Below, piece by piece: positions 1 through 7,483 of a stretch of 7,810 nt of DNA; positions within the stretch are counted from its first letter, which is position 1; every line of letters begins with the position of its first letter. Source of the DNA: Bacteroidetes bacterium UBA7368 (GTDB lineage: Bacteria; Bacteroidota; Rhodothermia; Rhodothermales; UBA10348). The notes below the pieces were generated by a model. The model worked only from the letters and a program-made list of their open reading frames with translations. It did not search any database and was not told the DNA's origin. Both the position numbers and the translations under genes were made by a program. The stretch lies in NCBI GenBank assembly GCA_002469915.1, contig DKOG01000254.1, forward strand, positions 1-7,810. Direction: 5' to 3'.

Positions 1-537
1 AAGGGGCCACCTGACTCAACGATCCGTTTTCAAACAAAAAGTGGTGAGTTGCGCGTGGTGCAGGCTCATAATGGATTGTTAGAGATGGACTTTCCGGAGG
101 AGCCCATCATGAGACAGATCCCTGGCGAACTGCTCGAGATGGCCATCGGTGCTCACAGTCTGTTTTGTGGGATGAACAGGATGGATGCCTTTGTTGAGAT
201 TTCCAGCGAAGAAAAACTCCGGGTTTTAAATCCCGACATGCGGGCTATCGCAGAATTGCCCGTTAGAGGTCTTATTGTCACGGCTGCTGCCAAAACCGAG
301 GGACTCGATTTTGTGTCCCGGTTCTTTGCACCCCAACTCAACATTCCGGAAGATCCCGTTACTGGATCCGCTCACTGTTGTCTTGCCCCTTACTGGGCAA
401 AAAAACTGGGTAAAACTCGGATGACCGCCCGGCAGGTGTCTCCACGAGGAGGCAACGTGGAGGTAGAGCTTAAGGCTGGCCGAGTCCTGCTCCGTGGCGA
501 GGCCGTGACGGTGATGAAAGCCGAATTGATGTATTAG
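1..537 (+). CDS. PhzF-family isomerase-like protein (YddE/PBLD type), 5'-truncated by the window edge
   Basis: The frame is open from base 1 with no start codon needed, so this is the C-terminal 178 residues of a gene that begins upstream. A TTG at 49 could be read as a start, but the 16 codons before it (ending FQTKSGEL) continue the family pattern, so 49 is not the true start. The clearest signature is EDPVTGSAHC (DPVTGSAH at 352-375) followed by an APYW..KLGK stretch, and then SPRGGNVEVEL, typical of the second half of PhzF folds such as E. coli YddE and human PBLD. Family members run about 260-300 residues as two similar hotdog-like halves, so roughly 90-120 residues are missing, including the N-terminal region that carries the catalytic Glu in PhzF itself. 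PhzF isomerises a phenazine precursor, but most relatives have no known substrate and no phenazine genes are visible here, so only the family can be assigned. The gene ends at TAG 535-537, convergent with the next gene. Confidence 0.9.
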   Translation, partial: KGPPDSTIRFQTKSGELRVVQAHNGLLEMDFPEEPIMRQIPGELLEMAIGAHSLFCGMNRMDAFVEISSEEKLRVLNPDMRAIAELPVRGLIVTAAAKTEGLDFVSRFFAPQLNIPEDPVTGSAHCCLAPYWAKKLGKTRMTARQVSPRGGNVEVELKAGRVLLRGEAVTVMKAELMY

Positions 538-545
538 TCTGGTTT

Positions 546-568
546 CCTTGAGCACTAAGTGCTCAAGG
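546..568. terminator. Perfect inverted repeat between convergent genes, probable bidirectional terminator
   Basis: CCTTGAGCAC (546-555) and GTGCTCAAGG (559-568) are exact reverse complements around a 3-base TAA loop, giving a 10-bp stem. The 45-base gap between the stop codons of the two convergent genes contains little else. Neither side has a run of T longer than three, so this is not a canonical intrinsic terminator. Its role is inferred from position, symmetry and perfect pairing. Confidence 0.6.
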
Positions 569-582
569 CCCAACAGAAGCAC

Positions 583-3500
583 CTACCAGCCCGGAATGAG
601 CTGAAATCCGAAGTGGGCTCCTTTTGCGGGTCGCTGGAAAGGGTGTGCGTAGAAAATTTCCAATACCGTGTATCCGAACAGGTTGAATCGAGACGAGACA
701 CCTGCAGAGAAGACCGGAATTCGATCTCTTGTTGGGTCTGTTTCCCACCGAAGATCAGGAGCTTCTTCAGCTGTCCATGAAACGCCACCATCGGCGAAAA
801 AGGAGATTTCGGTCGGGAGGTAAGGGAAGTTGAGCAACCCGTAGGATTCTGTTCCAAACAACGGGACCCGAAGCTCAAGGCTTGCAAGCCCCACTCGTGT
901 ACCAAGCAGTCTTTCCTGTTCGGCACACGCTCCGGTAGCTGATGCGGTGCACTCATTAGGATCGTCAAAGGAAGTAAAGCTGTACCCTCGAACAAATCCC
1001 GAACTATTAGCATAGCCTAGGTATTCTCGGGTAAAGAGTGAATTACCGGACTCCTTCGCCCCGTAATTTCCAACATGGAGTCCACGGAAGGCTAATGTCA
1101 GAGAACTGAGCTGGACGTATTTGCGGTAATCCGCTTGCACCCGGAAAAAGGTTTCGGAACCTACAAAAGGCGTAACCTCAAATCGAGAACGACCACCGCG
1201 AATAGGAGACGTGAATCCAAAGAACGAGTAATCGTTGACCAAAGCGAGTCCAGCTTGCGCAAAGTACACGGCATCGGGTTCTTGCGAATTCAGATCTGTG
1301 CGAACTCTACGAACACCAATAGCGCTGTAGTAGAAGGTGTCTACTTCGTAATCAAATCCATACCGTGTTAGGCCACCAGATAATTCTACGCGCCGAGTTG
1401 CCGTGAATGGATAGGAAGCCATTCCTTCTAGTTGATCAATGTAAATCCGATAGCGATACTGATTAATGACCTGAGACGGTAGCCCCGTCTGGTCGTCAAA
1501 TCTGGGTTGGTCCCATTGTGAAGCTCCGTACAGAATCGGGGTATGCCCGACAAAACCACCCCAGTTCAAGCGGTTTTCTCGATTTAGATAGCCGGCCTGA
1601 GCACCTACATCCTTGAACGTGCCGTTGGCTTGCGCAACGACGGTCAAACTATGATTCCCAAGCATATCACTAAAAAAGAACCCTACTCCACCAGAAACGC
1701 CCGAACCATATAATCCACCGGCAGAAACACCAACCGTAGGAGGAGCGACAAAGTCTAATTTGAGTCGTGGACTGTAGGCTTCAGATGAGAAATCTTGATC
1801 CGGAGGAAGCCCGGTTAATGGATCGTTTAGATAATTTCCGACAAGGCCTTCATCGAGACCACGGTAGGGAGGAAGGACCGAGGCGATACTTGCTTCCATT
1901 TCCTGCACGGGAACGACTAATTCTCCAACCAGATCATCAGATTCACGCGCAAATACCTGATACTCTGAATCTCCGAACACTGAATACATCATGCGTCCGC
2001 TTTGGGCGGCGACGGTCATGGCCGGCGATAATGCAGTAATACCAGAAACGCCCGTTTTCAGGTTCGTCAGTTTGTACACACTTTCACTGGCCAGATCCAT
2101 TCGGTAGACGTCCTTGAACCCATCATAATTGGAAATGAAATACAGGTTACGTCCATCTGGCGAGAACTGAGGATTATGATGCATCCCATCAAAAGGACGC
2201 AATACTCGAATTTCCAGCGTTTCTGTATCAATAATAGCCAGGCGTTCCTGACCAAACTCCAACGTTCTGAGATTAGTGCCTTCCGGTCCACGGTCTGTCG
2301 TGAACGCTAGTGATTTGCCATCTGGAGACCATGCAGGCTGCAAGTCGGCGTAGCGATCGTTGGTCAGTTGCCGCACTTCTCCGGATGCCATATTCAGCAT
2401 GTATAAATCTGAAATACCACCATCCATTCCAGAAAAAGCGAGGTGCTCTCCGTCTGGAGCCCAAGCAAGGTTGGTGATGGCGGAAACGCCTTCTACCGAA
2501 AAACGACTTTGAATGGAGCCTTTGGTCCAGTCCATTATGGAGATCTCATTGTCACCATCAACGAATGTGATGAATGCAAAGCTTCGTCCATCAGGAGACC
2601 AAGAGCCGGCGGATGCGATGAACCGAATGGCATCGTAATGCGAATCGCGATTTCGACTCTTCATGCGCCGAACAATCTCGCCCGTATTGGCGTCTGCGAT
2701 AAACAAGTTGATTTCAAACATGTCTTTTTCAGACAAAAACGCGACATACTGGCCGTCTGGAGACAAAACCGGCGCGATGTTCATCTTCCCAGCGTCCATT
2801 TGAGATGAGAGAACAAGCCTTCCAGCCTCGGAGGAATCATCTCTTCCTTCTGTGAGGGGCAGATAGGTGTCCTTTACCGTCTGAATCCACTCGGTTGAGA
2901 GCGAATCTGCTGTGATGCCCAGCGTGTAAACAAATGCAGAGTCCAAGCCCACTCGCCCGGACAGCTTGAATAGGTTCGCTACGGCTGCATCTCCATATTT
3001 TCCTCCGATGTATGCTAAATAAGCCTGACCGTATCGATACGGGAAATAGCTCATGTCTCGGGTAATCGTCTCGATCGTTGGCAGATCATCCCGAAGAGCT
3101 GCATCGCGCATCCACATTGCCGTGTGAGCATCTAGGCGCCCAACGGAGAAATACTCGGCCATGCCTTCTGTTAGCCATAGGGGTACCAGCTGAAAAGCAA
3201 ATCGCAACGAATCGGAGCGGGAGAGGGCTAAATCATATTGAAACGAGTGAACCAGTTCGTGACCCAACACATGATCCGTTTCCTTATAGCTGCCAGTTAA
3301 AGGCATAATGACTCGCTCCTTGAGCGACTCAGTTACCCCGCCGGTGCCTTCCCCTAGAGATCCATTGATTGCATTAGTTTGGTGGAAGTCAGCGTCATTC
3401 GCGTATAAAATGATTGGTTTCCGATCGTAAAACTCCCTCAAAAAAGTGCGGGAATGTCGTTGATACCAGCGTTCCGCCATTCGGGCAGCATCTCCTACGG

Positions 3501-3690
3501 CCTCTTCTTCTTCGGGATAGAAAAAGATCTCGAAGTGATCTGTTTTGAATGATTGAAACTCAAAATCATCGTACTGGACCTTGTTTCGTCCAAAATATTG
3601 GGCTTCGGCCGAATCGGTTATCAGCACGCTACCCGCCATGAAGAGTGCGATCAATATTACTCGTGGAACGATTCGAAATGTCGTTGTCAT
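583..3690 (-). CDS. Exported fusion protein: gluzincin-like peptidase domain, PD40 beta-propeller and Omp85-like outer-membrane barrel
   Basis: This 1035-residue protein has four visible parts. Residues 1-30 form a Sec signal peptide (hydrophobic core VILIALFMAGSVLI, likely cut after SAEA). Residues about 40-280 hold a peptidase-MA/gluzincin-like domain: HELVH at 144-148 (3247-3261) and WLTEGMAEY at 172-180, with E175 the likely third zinc ligand. Residues about 300-545 hold five PD40 (TolB/WD40-like) blades, marked by SPDG or APDG at 310, 365, 411, 455 and 510. Residues about 640-1035 look like an outer-membrane barrel with Omp85 hallmarks: FVRGYSF (899-905), LASLELRVPLFG, SFFADGGV, IFYAHPF and a C-terminal FGFQLIPGW ending in an aromatic residue. 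No POTRA repeats are recognisable. The only two cysteines, C914 and C922, lie just after VRGY. The ATG at 3688-3690 has a weak AGGT five bases upstream. The zinc motif suggests active proteolysis, but substrate and topology are unknown. Databases may call such proteins TolB-like because of the propeller; the other domains argue it is not TolB. Confidence 0.85.
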   Translation of the reverse strand: MTTTFRIVPRVILIALFMAGSVLITDSAEAQYFGRNKVQYDDFEFQSFKTDHFEIFFYPEEEEAVGDAARMAERWYQRHSRTFLREFYDRKPIILYANDADFHQTNAINGSLGEGTGGVTESLKERVIMPLTGSYKETDHVLGHELVHSFQYDLALSRSDSLRFAFQLVPLWLTEGMAEYFSVGRLDAHTAMWMRDAALRDDLPTIETITRDMSYFPYRYGQAYLAYIGGKYGDAAVANLFKLSGRVGLDSAFVYTLGITADSLSTEWIQTVKDTYLPLTEGRDDSSEAGRLVLSSQMDAGKMNIAPVLSPDGQYVAFLSEKDMFEINLFIADANTGEIVRRMKSRNRDSHYDAIRFIASAGSWSPDGRSFAFITFVDGDNEISIMDWTKGSIQSRFSVEGVSAITNLAWAPDGEHLAFSGMDGGISDLYMLNMASGEVRQLTNDRYADLQPAWSPDGKSLAFTTDRGPEGTNLRTLEFGQERLAIIDTETLEIRVLRPFDGMHHNPQFSPDGRNLYFISNYDGFKDVYRMDLASESVYKLTNLKTGVSGITALSPAMTVAAQSGRMMYSVFGDSEYQVFARESDDLVGELVVPVQEMEASIASVLPPYRGLDEGLVGNYLNDPLTGLPPDQDFSSEAYSPRLKLDFVAPPTVGVSAGGLYGSGVSGGVGFFFSDMLGNHSLTVVAQANGTFKDVGAQAGYLNRENRLNWGGFVGHTPILYGASQWDQPRFDDQTGLPSQVINQYRYRIYIDQLEGMASYPFTATRRVELSGGLTRYGFDYEVDTFYYSAIGVRRVRTDLNSQEPDAVYFAQAGLALVNDYSFFGFTSPIRGGRSRFEVTPFVGSETFFRVQADYRKYVQLSSLTLAFRGLHVGNYGAKESGNSLFTREYLGYANSSGFVRGYSFTSFDDPNECTASATGACAEQERLLGTRVGLASLELRVPLFGTESYGLLNFPYLPTEISFFADGGVSWTAEEAPDLRWETDPTRDRIPVFSAGVSSRFNLFGYTVLEIFYAHPFQRPAKGAHFGFQLIPGW

Positions 3691-4081
3691 ACGATACCTA
3701 TCTGTTGGTCAGCTCGGTAGGAAATGGCGGGGGAATTCTCTTCCTACTAATAAGTGTCAGCTGCAAGGATTGTCCGGGGCGCAGAAATGTACTTTGACTC
3801 GTCGTAATCTGCATCAGATCGAAACGCTCCTACCGTTGATTTCATTTGGAACGTCGCGAACAAATGTATGGTTGCCAACCCAGAGTAAATGACTGCACAC
3901 TGAAGGTCGGGATTGAGTGGGTGAAAACCGTCGATAAGCAGGTGAATCGTTTCGATACAGAACTGATTTGCTTAATGTCGTGTGTGAATGGAACTCCCCT
4001 GCATCGTCTTCCATATACCATACATCTCAGCGATTTTGGTTGGGTTGCTCTTCTCTTTTGACTTCTTAATCTCACCTTCCA
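3691..4081. other. Divergent intergenic region (391 bases), no convincing gene
   Basis: This gap separates the start codons of the minus-strand Omp85-like fusion gene and plus-strand mrdA, so it should hold both promoters. I found no sigma-70 pair with acceptable spacing and no clear Bacteroidota-type TAnnTTTG box. The last 50 bases before mrdA are T- and C-rich. A short palindrome lies at 3870-3880. Short open frames cross the region on both strands, but they start at TTG or overlap each other and resemble nothing I know. No tRNA or obvious structured RNA is visible. Confidence 0.6.
3870..3880. repeat. Short palindrome GGTTGCCAACC in the divergent promoter region
   Basis: GGTTG and CAACC are exact inverted copies around one central C. 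It sits roughly midway between the two divergent start codons, 179 bases from one and 201 from the other. An operator role is possible, but an 11-base palindrome can occur by chance. Confidence 0.25.
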
Positions 4082-5917
4082 ATGGATGAAAGTCGCTCGC
4101 GCGTGCGCGTCTTTACTGCGCTAATACTGGTTATTTTTGCCATCCTTGCTCTTCGTCTGGTCAAGCTTCAGCTTATAGACCGTCAATCTCATACGGGAGC
4201 ATCTCAAGATAATTCGATGAGAGAGCATCGTGTTCAAGCGCCTCGAGGTCGATTTTTTGATAGGAATGGTGTGCTGATGGTGGAAAACGAACCCACCTAT
4301 TCCATTTTTATTACGCCTCAGTACTTCGAGGAAGAAACGATTCCATTGTTGGCAGAACTCTTGAGCGTTGCCGATACAACGATGACTCGACAGGTTCAGG
4401 ATGCCAAGAAATGGTCGATGCACAAGCGAACACTTCTCCGTAGTGGTGTATCGGTTGAAGAGCTAGGATTGATTCTGGAGCAACGGCATCGATTGCATGG
4501 GATTGACTTCGATCTCACGCAAAAAAGGCGCTACCTCACGCAAGCGAGAGCCACACACGCGCTGGGATATGTGCGAGAAATATCGGATAAGACGCTCCAT
4601 AAACGAGTAGAAGAAGGGTACCGGCGAGGTGACGCGATAGGAAAAGCTGGGCTTGAGCTGGAATACGAATCGGCCGTTCGTGGTAGAGTGGGTGCCGAAT
4701 ATAAAATGGTGAATGTGAAGGGACAGGTGGTTGAAGATTACTTGGGAGGCGAGCGCAACCATGCCCCGGTCAGCGGAAACGAGCTGAATCTGACGCTGGA
4801 TGCGGATTTACAGGCGTTTGCGGAGTCACTCTTTGTTGGGAAAAGAGGGGGTGTTATCGCCTTAGATCCTAACAACGGCGAAGTGCTGGCTATGCACAGT
4901 GCACCAGATTACAACCTAGAGATGTTCACTGGGTACTTGGACGCTGAAGTCTGGGACGAGGTGGTGTCGGCTCCCGAGAAACCCCTATTTAATCGCGTGA
5001 CGCAATCTGTATTTATGCCGGGATCTACGTTTAAGCCACTAGTAGCTCTTCTGGCGTTGCATGCGGGTGCTATCGATGCCAAGACGAAGGTGTACTGTGG
5101 CGGTGGTCATCCGAGGGGAAGAGGGCAGTTCTTCGCTTGCTTAGATACGCACGGATCAATTAATGTCGTCGAGGCCATCAAAGAATCGTGCAATACGTTT
5201 TTCTTTGAAATGATGCGCATCATGGACGTCAATTCACTCAATCGATTTGCGACATCACTTGGGTTCGGGTCGTCTCCTTCTTTAGACATTGCTGCTGGAG
5301 AAATTGCTGACGGGCGAATTCCAGATTCCACCTATTTCAATTCTCGATTTGGTCCTGCCCCACAGTTTTGGAACGAGGGTACGACCATGAATTTGGGTGT
5401 TGGTCAGGGAGACTTACTGGTCTCTCCGCTACAGCTTGCTCGATATATGGCGGCGCTCTCAAACGGTGGAAAGCTTGTTTCACCCCATCTGGTAAGGGAA
5501 ATTGTCAATCTCGAGACGCAAGAGGTGGTGAGACCCAATGATCAGATGGTTGAACAGGTAGCATTAAACCCCGTTTATGTACGGCTTGTAAAAGAAGGTA
5601 TGGCTCGGGTTGTATCCGAGGAAAGCGACTGGCTGCAGATTCCAGGCATAGACTCTTATGGAAAAACGGGGTCAGCGGAGAACTCGCGGGCGGATGGAGA
5701 TGATTCGGTATTTATTCTTGCCGCTCCAGCTCAAAATCCAACCATTGTGTTAGCGGTTTTGGTGGAAAATGCTGGTTTTGGATCTACCGCTGCAGGGCCA
5801 ATTGGTAGTTTTATGGCTGAGCGTTATCTCACGGGTCGGATAGACCCCAAACGAAATTGGCTCATGAATCTGATGTTCGAAAAGAACAGTGCACCTATGG
5901 TTGCGAAATCTGAATGA
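4082..5917 (+). CDS. mrdA: Penicillin-binding protein 2, elongasome transpeptidase
   Basis: This 611-residue class B penicillin-binding protein cross-links peptidoglycan during lateral wall growth, acting from the inner membrane with RodA. One membrane anchor spans about residues 9-30 (ALILVIFAILALRL). The pedestal/dimerisation region begins with the family signature RGRFFDRNG at 55-63. The transpeptidase domain (about 225-590) has all three active-site motifs: STFK with nucleophile S315 and K318 (S315 codon at 5024-5026), SCN at 369-371, and KTGSAE starting at K528. GVGQGDLLVSP (439-449) is also typical of PBP2. Length is close to the 633 residues of E. coli PBP2, and the position directly before rodA favours PBP2 over the division enzyme FtsI. 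The ATG at 4082 is well supported because an in-frame TAA lies at 4067-4069 with no other start between them; no Shine-Dalgarno sequence precedes it. The stop codon overlaps the rodA start. Nothing appears missing or broken. Confidence 0.96.
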   Translation: MDESRSRVRVFTALILVIFAILALRLVKLQLIDRQSHTGASQDNSMREHRVQAPRGRFFDRNGVLMVENEPTYSIFITPQYFEEETIPLLAELLSVADTTMTRQVQDAKKWSMHKRTLLRSGVSVEELGLILEQRHRLHGIDFDLTQKRRYLTQARATHALGYVREISDKTLHKRVEEGYRRGDAIGKAGLELEYESAVRGRVGAEYKMVNVKGQVVEDYLGGERNHAPVSGNELNLTLDADLQAFAESLFVGKRGGVIALDPNNGEVLAMHSAPDYNLEMFTGYLDAEVWDEVVSAPEKPLFNRVTQSVFMPGSTFKPLVALLALHAGAIDAKTKVYCGGGHPRGRGQFFACLDTHGSINVVEAIKESCNTFFFEMMRIMDVNSLNRFATSLGFGSSPSLDIAAGEIADGRIPDSTYFNSRFGPAPQFWNEGTTMNLGVGQGDLLVSPLQLARYMAALSNGGKLVSPHLVREIVNLETQEVVRPNDQMVEQVALNPVYVRLVKEGMARVVSEESDWLQIPGIDSYGKTGSAENSRADGDDSVFILAAPAQNPTIVLAVLVENAGFGSTAAGPIGSFMAERYLTGRIDPKRNWLMNLMFEKNSAPMVAKSE

Positions 5918-7173
5918 GAGCATGGTACCGAAATCTAGATCCGTTGGTACTGATCGCTTGGCTAGGCCTGGTGGTTCTTGGCCTAGCTGCTATTTATTCC
6001 GCAACGAATGGTGTTGCGGCTGAATTCAGCGACTTTGAACCGCGAGAAAACTTTGATAAACAGGTTATGTGGCTGGGGATTTCCTTAGCCGGAATCTTGA
6101 TTGCCCTCGCTCTCCCCATTCGGTTTTTTCAGGTCTCGGGATTTCCTATCTACATCGTGACCGTACTTTTGTTATTAGCCGCCCTCGCCTTTGGTCGCGA
6201 AGTTAACGGTGCGAAATCTTGGCTGTATTTCGGCTCAATCGGTCTTCAAGTCTCGGAGTTGGCCAAGGTAGGAACGATTTTAGCCGTTGCTCAATTGGTG
6301 GGAATCCGAAGGCCCAAAACAATGGATATCCGGTTTGCGCTCATGGTGGTGGGACTCATTCTGCTTCCGGCCGTGCTCATCGTTTTACAAAACGATACGG
6401 GGACCGCACTGGTGTTTTTTGGTTTGATTCCCATTGCCCTGTTCTGGAGTGGCCTCGAACTGAATTTACTACTCCTTATGATTGCGCCGGCGGTCGCGGG
6501 GTACTTCGCGATCGTTTCCATGCCTACGGCCATTGTATTCTCCGTCTTGTTTACGGGTTTTATGTGGTGGAAAACCCGCGACCGCCGGATTGGCGTCATA
6601 ACTGGATTGTTCACAGGAGGGACAGCAGCGGTAACTACATTGGCTATCACCACTTTGTTAGCTCCCCATCAAATCCAGCGAGTATTGGCATTTACCAACC
6701 CGGGAGCGGAGGAATTCCGTCTTGGCGTCGGCTACCATCAGGTTAATTCCATGGCGGCCATCGGTTCAGGGGGGTTTAGTGGAAAGGGGTTTTTGCAGGG
6801 CACACAGACTCAGGGCGGCTATGTGATGGAGCAATCCACTGATTTTATCTTCTCTGTCATCGGAGAGGAGTTCGGATTCATCGGCTCAATGATCGTGATT
6901 GGCTTATTCTCGCTCCTGCTCATTCGCATTGTTATGTTAGGCGCTAACATGAAGCACCCTTTTGGGGTCATGGTGGCAGGTGGAACGGCTGGGGTGTATT
7001 TGATTCACATCTTTATCAACATGGGCATGGCAACGTCAGTGCTCCCAGTAATTGGTATTCCACTCCCGTTTCTGTCCTACGGAGGTTCGGCCTTATTAGC
7101 CAACTCCGCTTTACTAGCCATTGTGTTGTCCTTGCACCTGAGGCGAGACGACTTCTCGATCTACGGATACTGA
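5914..7173 (+). CDS. rodA: RodA, SEDS-family peptidoglycan glycosyltransferase
   Basis: RodA is a polytopic inner-membrane enzyme that polymerises lipid II into glycan strands and works as a complex with PBP2. The 419-residue product shows SEDS landmarks: NGAKSWLYFGSIGLQVSELAK (about 98-118), LQNDTGTAL (158-166), QRVLAFTNP (255-263), GYHQVNSMAAIGSGGFSGKG (273-292), STDFIFSVIGEEFG (308-321), and GIPLPFLSYGGSAL (381-394). D310 aligns with the conserved essential aspartate of RodA proteins, in the stretch usually read as HTDFIF. The protein is about 50 residues longer than E. coli RodA (370). The extra length lies mostly between GTAL and QRV, around 200-250, where two hydrophobic stretches flank KTRDRR, so a pair of additional membrane helices is likely. 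RodA rather than FtsW is favoured by the partner gene and the GxxSGKGxLQGTQTQ wording. ATG 5914-5916 overlaps the mrdA TGA as ATGA, implying translational coupling. No Shine-Dalgarno sequence is visible. Confidence 0.95.
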   Translation: MRAWYRNLDPLVLIAWLGLVVLGLAAIYSATNGVAAEFSDFEPRENFDKQVMWLGISLAGILIALALPIRFFQVSGFPIYIVTVLLLLAALAFGREVNGAKSWLYFGSIGLQVSELAKVGTILAVAQLVGIRRPKTMDIRFALMVVGLILLPAVLIVLQNDTGTALVFFGLIPIALFWSGLELNLLLLMIAPAVAGYFAIVSMPTAIVFSVLFTGFMWWKTRDRRIGVITGLFTGGTAAVTTLAITTLLAPHQIQRVLAFTNPGAEEFRLGVGYHQVNSMAAIGSGGFSGKGFLQGTQTQGGYVMEQSTDFIFSVIGEEFGFIGSMIVIGLFSLLLIRIVMLGANMKHPFGVMVAGGTAGVYLIHIFINMGMATSVLPVIGIPLPFLSYGGSALLANSALLAIVLSLHLRRDDFSIYGY

Positions 7174-7229
7174 TCGCGCGAATTTCTGCTCTACCACACA
7201 CGGTGAACGTCGTCAGTAGTGAATAGTAG

Positions 7230-7270
7230 GGGCACTAAATAGCGGCCATTTTCGCTGTTTTTAGGCGCCC
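7230..7270 (+). terminator. Long imperfect hairpin downstream of rodA, probable operon terminator
   Basis: Three paired blocks nest around an 8-base loop. GGGC (7230-7233) pairs with GCCC (7267-7270), CTAAA (7235-7239) with TTTAG (7260-7264), and TAGCG (7240-7244) with CGCTG (7253-7257, one G-U pair). Small bulges separate the blocks. The 3' arm contains TGTTTTTA, so a shorter form, AAATAGCG paired with CGCTGTTT and followed by T residues, could work as an intrinsic terminator. It begins 56 bases after the rodA stop codon. Function is inferred from position and pairing. Confidence 0.5.
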
Positions 7271-7461
7271 AAAGGCAAGTGTTTTGTGTGAAATGAACCA
7301 AAATGCGAATCCTTTGACTCTTTCGACGTATTATGCACCTCAATAGCACATCTGCTCTCCGACCTTTCCGTCGTCCGAAGCCTCGCCCGTCCTCCGTTTA
7401 TCGGCTTGATTACGCGTTTTTTCTCTGACTTCTGTTTTGAACCGGTGCGTGGGTTTGTTGA

Positions 7462-7475
7462 AACTAGACTTAGTT
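7462..7475 (+). repeat. Inverted repeat AACTA-gact-TAGTT upstream of the RRM gene
   Basis: Two exact 5-base arms flank a 4-base spacer, ending 36 bases before the RRM start codon. It is A/T-rich and could be an operator half-site pair or a weak RNA hairpin in the leader. The sequence alone does not decide, and chance is possible. Confidence 0.25.
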
Positions 7476-7483
7476 ACTTAAAG

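Noticed and set aside
1..537. Phenazine biosynthesis function for the PhzF-like gene
   Set aside because: No other phz genes are visible, and most members of this family lie outside phenazine pathways.
555..1013. Minus-strand open frame of about 150 codons, and other frames inside the Omp85-like gene
   Set aside because: These lie in alternative frames of the strongly supported 1035-residue gene and show no domain signatures.
2587..2763. Recurring TCTGGAGA-like DNA repeats on the plus strand
   Set aside because: They are the reverse complement of the SPDG codons in successive PD40 blades, so they are explained by the protein repeats.
583..3690. Calling the large minus-strand gene tolB
   Set aside because: TolB is a soluble periplasmic protein of about 430 residues; this protein shares only the propeller repeats and adds a protease-like domain and an outer-membrane barrel. 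No tolA, tolQ, tolR or pal is adjacent.
3818..3956. ATCGAAACG at 3818-3826 and its inverted copy at 3948-3956
   Set aside because: A 9-base match in a 391-base region is close to chance expectation, and no further flanking identity exists.
3846..4061. Possible 71-residue plus-strand gene between the divergent genes and upstream of mrdA
   Set aside because: It starts with TTG, has no ribosome binding site, resembles no family I know, and minus-strand frames of similar length overlap it. It fills a region expected to hold promoters. Conservation in relatives would change this view.
4058..4086. TTGACT before mrdA as a -35 box
   Set aside because: A -10 box at 17-base spacing would fall on the mrdA start codon and does not match TATAAT.
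6219..6746. 175-codon plus-strand open frame within rodA
   Set aside because: Out of frame with rodA, which has clear SEDS motifs through this stretch; the alternative product has no recognisable features.
7314..7334. TTGACT and TATTAT as a promoter for the RRM gene
   Set aside because: The hexamers are only 9 bases apart, too close for sigma-70, and neither has a good partner at the right distance.
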